Below, piece after piece: positions 1 to 5,507 of a DNA stretch of 13,424 bases (position 1 is the stretch's first letter; each line of letters opens with the position of its first letter). This DNA comes from URNF01 sp045543675. GTDB taxonomy: Bacteria; Bacillota; Clostridia; Oscillospirales; Acutalibacteraceae. Made by a program: the position numbers and the translations under genes. The DNA lies in contig JAZPXM010000183.1 in the NCBI GenBank assembly GCA_045543675.1, positions 1-13,424 on the forward strand, read 5' to 3'. A model generated the notes under the pieces. That model had not been told where the DNA came from and did not search any database. It saw only the letters and a program-made list of their open reading frames with translations.

Positions 1-1
1 G

Positions 2-79
2 CATTTTTACAACCATCAGCGCATCCAGTTAAAAACAAAACTGACTCCGCTGGAAAAACGAAGTCAGTTTGTTGCTTAA
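2..79 (+). CDS. IS3-family transposase OrfB, C-terminal fragment (partial at left edge)
   Basis: Reading frame 2 gives 25 residues and then TAA at 77-79. The residues include YNHQRIQLKTKLTPLEKR, the typical C-terminal signature of IS3-family OrfB integrases: a YYN..R.Q.KL..L.P.E.R pattern at the end of the DDE integrase core region. In the family this enzyme cuts and joins the element ends, using a DDE triad that lies upstream of this window. The frame is open to the left edge, so the fragment is cut by the window rather than shown to be truncated. A strong inverted repeat (38-70) lies inside these codons. The tail fits the family well and the terminal repeat downstream agrees, but 25 residues cannot fix the subgroup. 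Confidence 0.7.
   Translation, partial: HFYNHQRIQLKTKLTPLEKRSQFVA
31..70 (-). terminator. Putative intrinsic terminator for minus-strand (MATE) transcripts, inside the transposase codons
   Basis: Arms at 38-49 and 59-70 form a 12-base-pair stem around a 9-base loop. Read on the minus strand, the one imperfect pair becomes a U-G wobble and the stem is followed by a T-rich run (TTTTGTTTTT). Read on the plus strand, the same position is a C-A mismatch and no T run follows. The asymmetry suggests it works against transcripts entering from the MATE gene, whose stop is 94 bases upstream. It could also be a chance feature of the coding sequence. Confidence 0.45.
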
Positions 80-163
80 AATTTAATCTTTCCTACCACA
101 GGGGTCTTTTTTGTGCTGTCCGCACAAATTGGAGCAGTTCATTAACACCACGGGTTGTTTTTT

Positions 164-1540
164 TTATGCTTCAAGTAATTCTTTTTTTACTTTGTTCGCT
201 TGGCGGCGATACAAGATCCGGTAGGCAATGAATACCGCAATAAACGAGACGATCCACGAAATGGGAAAACTGGCAAACAAGGTCTGCAGGTAGTGGAATT
301 TTTTAAGTACGGTAAACACGAACAGCAGGCGAACGCCGCATACACCGCCGACGCAAATGAACATCGGCAAGGTGGAATACCCCATAGCGCGCAAAGAATA
401 CGAGTAGATGTACAGAAACACGACCAACAAATACGGCGTGCAAACAATGTAATTGCGCAACGTACCTGCCGCAATAACAGCAGGGTCGGACGTATAGAAA
501 GACAGGAAAAACGTGGGGAATATCACCAAAAGACCGGCCAGCACAACGGTAATAACACCGCAAATCAGCAAGGCGGCGCCGATAATACGCGGTACGCGGT
601 CGTACCGTTTTGCACCGACGTTTCTGCCGACAAAAGACAGACACGCTTGCGAGCCGGCATCAATGAACGCAAACACAAAACATTCAAGATTGTACCCTGC
701 CGTATTACCTGCGATAGCAACGGTGCCAAAGCCGTTGATGGCCGACTGAATGACCACGTTTGCAAGACTGAAACAGGCGCTTTGTATACCGGCGGGAATA
801 CCGATCTTTAATATATGTTTCACGTCTTCTTTGTTTAATTTCAGGTCTTTTATATGCAGACGGCAAGGGTTGTGCATATGGGATAACGCTATGACGGCGA
901 GTATTGCCGACAGTAACTGCGAAATGATGGTGGCAAGTGCCACACCGACCACGTCAATATGTAAAAGTGCCACAAACAGCAGGTTTAACGCGATTTTTAA
1001 AGCGCCCGAAACCAGCAGAAAATACAGCGGCTTTTTGGGGTCGCCGCAAGCGCGAAGAATAGATGCGGCGAAGTTGTATAACAGGTTAAAGGGAAAGCCG
1101 CACGCCAAAATGCGCAAATACACGGTAGCGGCAGGCAGTACATCGGCGGGGGTGGACATCAAGAGCAATATTTTTTCTGCAAACACCAGACACAAAGCGG
1201 ACAAGGCTACACCGCACAGCGCCGCGATAATCAGAGCGGAGTGTGCCAGCGAGCGGGCACGTTTGTGCTCTTCTGCACCGAGTGTTTGTGCGATAACCAC
1301 GTTGGTGCCTATCGACAGGCCGATAATGAGATTGATAAACAAACTGACAAGCGAAGAATTGGCACCTACTGCCGCTAATGCGGTATCGCCCGCAAAATTG
1401 CCGATAACCACCAAATCTGCCGTATTGTATAACAGTTGCAACACGCTGGTAAACATCATCGGCAACGAAAAACGCAACAGTTGCGGAATGATGGCACCGT
1501 TACACATATCGATAGGTTCGCGGATGCGTCGTGTGCGCAT
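164..1540 (-). CDS. MATE-family multidrug/cation efflux transporter (458 aa)
   Basis: Integral membrane antiporter expected to export drugs or organic cations in exchange for Na+ or H+. The protein is highly hydrophobic throughout, consistent with the usual 12 membrane helices arranged as two six-helix MatE halves. The first half shows the classic N-terminal pattern: FSLPMMFTSVLQLLYNTADL followed by a GNFAGDTALAAVGA stretch (about residues 24-60). The length of 458 aa is normal for the family, and both ends look intact. The start at 1540 is supported by a G-rich Shine-Dalgarno (GGGGGGAT) a few bases upstream; the next Met (residue 12) has none. It is transcribed away from hprK, with its own extended -10 promoter at about 1599-1627. 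The stop lies 22 bases from the insertion-sequence end. The natural substrate cannot be read from the sequence; the general style is that of the large Clostridia NorM/VmrA-like group. Confidence 0.93.
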   Translation of the reverse strand: MRTRRIREPIDMCNGAIIPQLLRFSLPMMFTSVLQLLYNTADLVVIGNFAGDTALAAVGANSSLVSLFINLIIGLSIGTNVVIAQTLGAEEHKRARSLAHSALIIAALCGVALSALCLVFAEKILLLMSTPADVLPAATVYLRILACGFPFNLLYNFAASILRACGDPKKPLYFLLVSGALKIALNLLFVALLHIDVVGVALATIISQLLSAILAVIALSHMHNPCRLHIKDLKLNKEDVKHILKIGIPAGIQSACFSLANVVIQSAINGFGTVAIAGNTAGYNLECFVFAFIDAGSQACLSFVGRNVGAKRYDRVPRIIGAALLICGVITVVLAGLLVIFPTFFLSFYTSDPAVIAAGTLRNYIVCTPYLLVVFLYIYSYSLRAMGYSTLPMFICVGGVCGVRLLFVFTVLKKFHYLQTLFASFPISWIVSFIAVFIAYRILYRRQANKVKKELLEA

Positions 1541-1593
1541 AAGATCCCCCCGTCCTCAGAAACCACTACAAAAAAATAAAAAGCACTTTTATG

Positions 1594-1661
1594 CTGAAAA
1601 AATAGCATATTTTTCAGATAAAAGCAATAGTAAAAACGTTTTTTAAAAAATATCTGAAAAA
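1594..1661. repeat. Nested inverted repeats in the divergent MATE/hprK promoter region
   Basis: The 11-base arms TTTTTCAGATA (1610-1620) and TATCTGAAAAA (1651-1661) are a perfect inverted pair. Close to their midpoint lies the palindrome AAAAACGTTTTT (1632-1643). A third copy of the core CTGAAAAA is at 1594-1601 and forms an imperfect palindrome with the 1610-1617 arm across the MATE -10. No gene covers the region. It may be a regulator-binding region, or may simply reflect AT-rich promoter DNA. Confidence 0.5.
1599..1627 (-). promoter_or_regulatory. Probable sigma-A promoter of the MATE gene (extended -10)
   Basis: On the minus strand, TTGCTT (1622-1627) is followed after exactly 17 bases by TATTTT (1599-1604). 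A TG immediately precedes that hexamer with one base between, giving an extended -10 (TGCTATTTT). Transcription would start about 50 bases upstream of the MATE ATG. The -10 overlaps an imperfect palindrome built from CTGAAAAA repeats, which could be an operator. Confidence 0.5.
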
Positions 1662-1686
1662 CTGCCTGTTTTTTTCGCAAAAACTC

Positions 1687-1715
1687 TTCCAAAAATTGTG
1701 AGAATACTGTATGAT
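1687..1715 (+). promoter_or_regulatory. Candidate promoter for the hprK-dnaE operon
   Basis: TATGAT at 1710-1715 is a good -10 hexamer, 35 bases upstream of the hprK ATG. The element 17 bases upstream, TTCCAA (1687-1692), matches the -35 consensus poorly. The surrounding sequence is AT-rich with several other TATA-like stretches, so the exact site is uncertain. A promoter is expected here because the genes upstream and downstream diverge. Confidence 0.33.
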
Positions 1716-1750
1716 ATATATGTATATTTATATCCCGAAAGGAGAAGCGT

Positions 1751-2722
1751 ATGGCAAAGCAATATTCTGTGTCTTTAGACAAGATTATTCAGGAACTGTC
1801 GCTGGAAACAGTATATATGCCTGAAGCGGCGCATTTACGGGAAGTGGTGTCGGGGGACACCAACCGTCCCGGTCTCGCGTTGGCAGGCTATTACGGGTAT
1901 TTTGACAGCGAACGCATACAGATTCTCGGCAAGAGCGAAATCAGCTATATGGAGGCATTGCCTGAAGATATGCGGATGCAACGCATATCCGAACTGACTG
2001 CGCACCGTCCGCCTGCTATTGTGGTGACACGCGGCCTGGAAGCAAGCGCGGAACTGATTACTTGCTGTGAAAAGGACCGTGTACCGTTGCTGAAAAGCAA
2101 AGATTCCACGTCGGCGTTTATGGCGGCACTCATCGCGTATTTGAGCGTAAAATTGGCGCCCCGTATCACGAATCACGGTGTATTTGTGGAAGTGTACGGC
2201 GAAGGCGTGTTGCTGGTAGGTGACAGCGGCGTCGGTAAAAGTGAAACGGCAATCGAATTGGTAAAACGCGGTCACCGTCTCATAGCGGATGATGCGGTGG
2301 AAATTTCCCGTGTATCTGCCAAAACATTGGTCGGTACTTCTCCTGAAAATATCCGCCACTTTATCGAATTGCGCGGTGTCGGCATTGTCAATGCAAGACA
2401 GATTTTCGGTATGGGCGCCGTAAAGACCACCGAACGCATCGATATGGTTATCCGTCTGGAACCGTGGGATAATGATAAGGTATACGACCGTATGGGGTTG
2501 GATACGGAATATGTGGACATACTGGGTATCCGGTTGCCGCAGATTACCATTCCCGTGAAACCCGGCCGTAACCTGGCTATTATCATCGAAGTTGCCGCGA
2601 TGAATCACCGTCAAAAAAAGATGGGGTATAATGCGGCATACGAATTGATGCAGAACCTCGGTATGGCAGATGATCTGCCGTCGTTATCCACGGGCGGCAC
2701 AGAAGACTGGACACATTTTTAA
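1751..2722 (+). CDS. hprK: HPr kinase/phosphorylase (323 aa)
   Basis: Bifunctional cytoplasmic enzyme that phosphorylates the phosphotransferase protein HPr (and Crh where present) on Ser46 using ATP or pyrophosphate, and also removes that phosphate. This sets CcpA-dependent carbon catabolite repression. The N-terminal regulatory domain spans about residues 1-130. The catalytic domain shows the conserved His (H142, in NHG), Walker A GDSGVGKS (157-164), the acidic pair D180-D181 in a Walker-B-like segment, the family signature ELRGVGIVN (206-214), and the C-terminal loop PVKPGRN (268-274) known to coordinate phosphorylation and dephosphorylation. Length is normal (about 310-325 aa). The ATG follows a strong AAAGGAGAA site. 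It is the first gene of the plus-strand run; no HPr or Crh gene is in the window. Confidence 0.97.
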   Translation: MAKQYSVSLDKIIQELSLETVYMPEAAHLREVVSGDTNRPGLALAGYYGYFDSERIQILGKSEISYMEALPEDMRMQRISELTAHRPPAIVVTRGLEASAELITCCEKDRVPLLKSKDSTSAFMAALIAYLSVKLAPRITNHGVFVEVYGEGVLLVGDSGVGKSETAIELVKRGHRLIADDAVEISRVSAKTLVGTSPENIRHFIELRGVGIVNARQIFGMGAVKTTERIDMVIRLEPWDNDKVYDRMGLDTEYVDILGIRLPQITIPVKPGRNLAIIIEVAAMNHRQKKMGYNAAYELMQNLGMADDLPSLSTGGTEDWTHF

Positions 2723-2746
2723 AAAACATATATAAGCTATGAAAAC

Positions 2747-2751
2747 GGAGG
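2747..2751 (+). promoter_or_regulatory. Shine-Dalgarno that fixes the ROK kinase start
   Basis: GGAGG sits 8 bases before the ATG at 2760. An in-frame ATG at 2739, seven codons earlier, lies upstream of this site and has no ribosome binding site of its own, so the later ATG is chosen. Confidence 0.75.
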
Positions 2752-2759
2752 AATTCATT

Positions 2760-3704
2760 ATGTACAGAATCGGTATTGACCTTGGCGGCACTAACATCGT
2801 GGCAGGTGTGGTAGACGACAATTTTAACATTGTGGCAACGGCAAAATGTAAGACCGCTTGTCCCCGCCCCGCAGAAGAAATCGTAGCGGATATGGCGAAA
2901 GTGGCAAAAGAAGCCGCCGAAAAAGCGGGCATTTCTATGAAAGACGTGCGCGGTGTCGGCGTGGGTAGCCCCGGCACCTGCAACAAGGATACGGGTATTG
3001 TGGAACGTTCCAATAACCTTGGTTTTGTCAACCTGCCGATGTGCAAAATGTTAGAAGAACATTTGGGTGTGCAGGTGGCTATCGAAAACGATGCAAACGC
3101 GGCGGCACTCGGTGAATTTAAAGCGGGTGCTGCAAAAGGTGCCGATAGTTGTGTATGTATTACGCTGGGCACGGGTGTCGGCGGTGGTGTTATCATCGAC
3201 GGTAAAGTATTTACCGGCGCCAACTTTGCGGGCACCGAACTGGGTCATACCGTTATCAACGTAAACGGCGAGCCCTGCTCCTGCGGCAGAAAAGGTTGCT
3301 GGGAAGCGTATGCGTCCGCAACTGCGCTGGTACGTCAGACCCGTCGCGCTATGGAAGCAGACAAAGACAGTAAAATGTGGGAAATTGCCGGTTCTCTCGA
3401 GAACGTAGACGGCCGTACGGCGTTTGATGCTATGCGCGCAGGCGATGCGGCGGGCACCGCTGTGGTAGATGCATATATCTATTACATCGCTGTCGGTCTT
3501 GTTGATATGATCAACATTTTCCAGCCGGACGTTTTGTGTATCGGCGGCGGTATCTGTAAAGAGGGGGACACCCTGCTTGTGCCGCTTCAGAAATACATTG
3601 AGGCGGAGCGCTACAGCCAGCATACCGAAAAGCAGACGGTGCTGTGTGTAGCCAAACTCGGCAACGATGCGGGCGTTATCGGTGCCGCGTGCCTTATCGA
3701 CTGA
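2760..3704 (+). CDS. ROK-family sugar kinase, probable glucokinase (314 aa)
   Basis: Cytoplasmic ATP-dependent kinase expected to phosphorylate glucose or a related hexose at C6, feeding glycolysis. The phosphate-binding loop DLGGTN is at residues 7-12 and a second glycine-rich motif, GVGVGSPG, at about 65-72. The catalytic Asp lies in ENDANAAALGE (D111), followed by the nucleotide-binding ITLGTGVGGG (134-143). The ROK zinc site is complete: H163 in ELGHT plus C173, C175 and C180 in CSCGRKGCWE. All hallmarks are intact and the length is typical of bacterial glucokinases such as GlcK. It lies 37 bases after hprK and 20 bases before murB, in the same probable operon as a beta-glucosidase, which supports glucose as substrate. 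An N-acetylhexosamine kinase (NagK/NanK-like) is a real alternative, given the cell-wall genes nearby, so I give no gene symbol. Confidence 0.92.
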   Translation: MYRIGIDLGGTNIVAGVVDDNFNIVATAKCKTACPRPAEEIVADMAKVAKEAAEKAGISMKDVRGVGVGSPGTCNKDTGIVERSNNLGFVNLPMCKMLEEHLGVQVAIENDANAAALGEFKAGAAKGADSCVCITLGTGVGGGVIIDGKVFTGANFAGTELGHTVINVNGEPCSCGRKGCWEAYASATALVRQTRRAMEADKDSKMWEIAGSLENVDGRTAFDAMRAGDAAGTAVVDAYIYYIAVGLVDMINIFQPDVLCIGGGICKEGDTLLVPLQKYIEAERYSQHTEKQTVLCVAKLGNDAGVIGAACLID

Positions 3705-3710
3705 TTTTTG

Positions 3711-3716
3711 AAAGGA
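3711..3716 (+). promoter_or_regulatory. Shine-Dalgarno suggesting a TTG start for murB
   Basis: AAAGGA ends 8 bases before the TTG at 3725. The alternative ATG at 3716 overlaps this site and has no properly spaced site of its own. The difference is only three residues. Confidence 0.55.
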
Positions 3717-3724
3717 TGACTGCT

Positions 3725-4633
3725 TTGCAAACCGACCGTTTGGTGACCTGCGCACAGGATGCGGGTTGGGATGTACAATTGCATATGCCCTTAGCGCCGT
3801 TTACTACGTTTGGCGTGGGCGGTCCCGCAGACGTGTTTGTCACCGTTCCGAGTGCAGAAGCGGCGGCGGAATTGTTGGCTGTGTGCCGTGAAACCGATAC
3901 CCCTGCCTTCTTGCTCGGCAACGGGTCGAATCTCCTTATCGGAGACAAAGGGATCCGCGGTGTGACTTGGCGGTTTTCTTCTAAAGATGCCAAATGCACG
4001 GTAAACGATACCGAAATTGTGTGTGATGCAGGGTTGCCGCTGTCCCGTCTGTGTACGGCGGCACGACAACACGCTTTGACAGGTCTCGAATTTGCGTTTG
4101 GTATTCCCGGTACGGTGGGCGGCGCATTGTATATGAACGCAGGCGCGTATGACGGGGAAATGGCGCAAGTGGTACAAAAAGCAGAAGTGTTGCATCCTGA
4201 CGGTACTTTGGAAACGGTAGATGTGACGCAAATGGCACTTTCCTACCGTCACAGCGTTTTTATGGAAACGGGAGATATTATCACCCGTGTGACCTTCCGC
4301 TTGCAACACGGTAACGAAAATGCCATTCGTAATAAGATGCAGGAATTGATGGAACGCCGTCGTGCAAAACAGCCGTTGGAATATCCGAGCGCAGGCAGTT
4401 TCTTTAAACGCCCGACGGGATATTTTGCAGGTGCGTTGATCGAACAAAGCGGCTTGAAAGGGTTTACGGTCGGCGGTGCCGCGGTGAGTGAGAAACATGC
4501 GGGCTTTGTAATTAACAAAGGCAATGCTACCGCCGCGGATATTGCGGCACTTTCAGAGCAGGTAATAGCAAAGGTGAAACAAGATACGGGTGTGACTATG
4601 CAACCCGAAGTGCGGTTTGTAGGTGAGTTTTAA
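3725..4633 (+). CDS. murB: UDP-N-acetylenolpyruvoylglucosamine reductase (302 aa)
   Basis: FAD enzyme that reduces UDP-GlcNAc-enolpyruvate to UDP-MurNAc with NADPH, the second committed step of peptidoglycan precursor synthesis in the cytoplasm. The FAD-binding half shows TTFGVGGPAD (27-36), LGNGSNLLI (64-72) and GIPGTVGGALYMNAGAY (126-142). The substrate-binding Tyr/Arg is in SYRHSVF (173-179). The catalytic Ser is S225 in the PSAGSFFKRP segment (221-230). The conserved C-terminal Glu is E295. Length and layout match the shorter type II MurB of Firmicutes. I chose the TTG start at 3725 because of ribosome-site spacing; ATG at 3716 is possible. rapZ begins 2 bases after the stop, so translation of the two is probably coupled. 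Confidence 0.96.
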   Translation: MQTDRLVTCAQDAGWDVQLHMPLAPFTTFGVGGPADVFVTVPSAEAAAELLAVCRETDTPAFLLGNGSNLLIGDKGIRGVTWRFSSKDAKCTVNDTEIVCDAGLPLSRLCTAARQHALTGLEFAFGIPGTVGGALYMNAGAYDGEMAQVVQKAEVLHPDGTLETVDVTQMALSYRHSVFMETGDIITRVTFRLQHGNENAIRNKMQELMERRRAKQPLEYPSAGSFFKRPTGYFAGALIEQSGLKGFTVGGAAVSEKHAGFVINKGNATAADIAALSEQVIAKVKQDTGVTMQPEVRFVGEF

Positions 4634-4635
4634 CA

Positions 4636-5496
4636 ATGGATTTTATGATTGTAACGGGTATGTCAGGTGCAGGCAAATCCCGTGCGATGGCAGCGCTCGA
4701 AGATATCGGCTACTATTGTGTAGACAATTTGCCGCCTGTTTTGCTGGCGCAGTTTGCACAGTTATTGGCGGACAAACACGGAGAATCCGAAAAAGTGGCA
4801 TTAGCGGTAGACGCGCGCGGCGCCACCGGCTTAGAAGAATTTGAGCAAGGCCTTAACGAAATGCGGATGCAAGATATCCCATATCGCGTGATGTTTCTGG
4901 ACTGTGATAACGACGTATTGATGCGGCGGTATAAAGAGACACGCAGACGGCATCCGTTGGCAGAACCCGAAGATGTTTCATTTGCGGAAGCGATTGCCAA
5001 AGAGCGAAAAATGCTCAGCAGTATGAAAAAGGCGGCGCATTACCGTATTGATACGTCGCAACTGACCACAGCGCAGTTGCGTGACCAAATTGTGCAGATG
5101 TTTCTCGCTAATCCCGATACAGCGATGCCGGTACAGTGTATGTCCTTTGGATTTAAGTACGGTGCACCGTTGGAAGCGGATATGGTATTGGACGTGCGCT
5201 GTTTCCGTAACCCGTATTACGTTCCCGAACTCAGGCATAAAACGGGCTTGGATAAAGAAGTCAGTGACTTTGTGTTGAACAGCGAAACGTCCCGCGGATT
5301 TGAACAGCATTTGTTTGGGCTTTTAGATTATATGTTGCCTCTGTACCGTAACGAAGGCAAGAGCCAGTTGGTTATTGCCATCGGCTGTACGGGCGGTAAA
5401 CACCGCTCGGTTACCTTTACCGAACGGCTGGCGGCACATTTGAAAGAAAATAATGTTCCCGTGGTCATCAATCATCGGGATATCAAGAAAATATAG
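4636..5496 (+). CDS. rapZ: RapZ/YvcJ-family nucleotide-binding protein (286 aa)
   Basis: P-loop ATP/GTP-binding protein. In Escherichia coli, RapZ is an RNase adapter that senses glucosamine-6-phosphate and guides decay of the small RNA GlmZ. In Firmicutes the orthologue YvcJ binds nucleotides and its role is less clear (linked to competence in Bacillus). Visible features are Walker A GMSGAGKS (8-15), the VDNLPP segment (29-34), a Walker-B-like VMFLDCDND stretch (85-93), and the C-terminal domain with FGFKYG (171-176), NPYYVPELR (192-200) and GCTGGKHRSV (250-259). The C-terminus ends in the basic RDIKKI. Length is normal. The start has an AGGTGAG ribosome site inside the end of murB. The gene normally next to it in Firmicutes, yvcK, is missing here. 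Confidence 0.95.
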   Translation: MDFMIVTGMSGAGKSRAMAALEDIGYYCVDNLPPVLLAQFAQLLADKHGESEKVALAVDARGATGLEEFEQGLNEMRMQDIPYRVMFLDCDNDVLMRRYKETRRRHPLAEPEDVSFAEAIAKERKMLSSMKKAAHYRIDTSQLTTAQLRDQIVQMFLANPDTAMPVQCMSFGFKYGAPLEADMVLDVRCFRNPYYVPELRHKTGLDKEVSDFVLNSETSRGFEQHLFGLLDYMLPLYRNEGKSQLVIAIGCTGGKHRSVTFTERLAAHLKENNVPVVINHRDIKKI

Positions 5497-5507
5497 GAGA
5501 GAAAACG

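Larger units (their letters stand above)
1..141 (+). mobile_element. Right end of an IS3-family (IS150-like) insertion sequence, cut by the window edge
   Basis: This stretch holds the transposase C-terminus (to 79), about 60 bases of non-coding end, and a terminal inverted repeat at about 117-141. Read inwards on the minus strand, the repeat starts TGAACTGCTCCAATTTG, which resembles the IS150-type end (TG-ACTGC-CC-ATTTTGTTGGAC, recalled from memory). The element would end at the TTCA of 138-141, with any short target duplication starting at about 142. The end lies only 22 bases past the stop codon of the convergent MATE gene, so the element sits just downstream of that gene without breaking it. 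The left end, transposase start and frameshift site are outside the window, so activity cannot be judged. Family assignment is an inference from a 25-residue tail plus the repeat. Confidence 0.72.

Noticed and set aside
83..142. A 19-codon Cys-containing reading frame on the minus strand (MNCSNLC...), at first sight a small peptide gene downstream of the MATE gene
   Set aside because: Its first codons coincide with the terminal inverted repeat of the insertion sequence, and it has only a weak ribosome site. The repeat explains the sequence better.
144..165. Short plus-strand hairpin (AACACC with GG-T-TGTT, 3-base loop) followed by a T run
   Set aside because: Only six pairs with a bulge, and no plus-strand gene ends directly before it except the transposase, 65 bases away across the element end. 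Too weak to call a terminator.
200..811. 203-codon open frame on the plus strand
   Set aside because: It lies antisense to the MATE gene, is strongly polar and repetitive in composition, shows no domain, and is the shadow of a hydrophobic membrane protein.
1835..2614. 259-codon open frame antisense to hprK (and similar long ones against the ROK kinase, murB and dnaE)
   Set aside because: These are rich in His, Arg and Cys, lack ribosome sites and domains, and arise from codon bias of the real genes on the other strand.
2739..2759. Seven-codon upstream extension of the ROK kinase
   Set aside because: The strong ribosome site at 2747-2751 lies inside it, and the family N-terminus begins at the later ATG.
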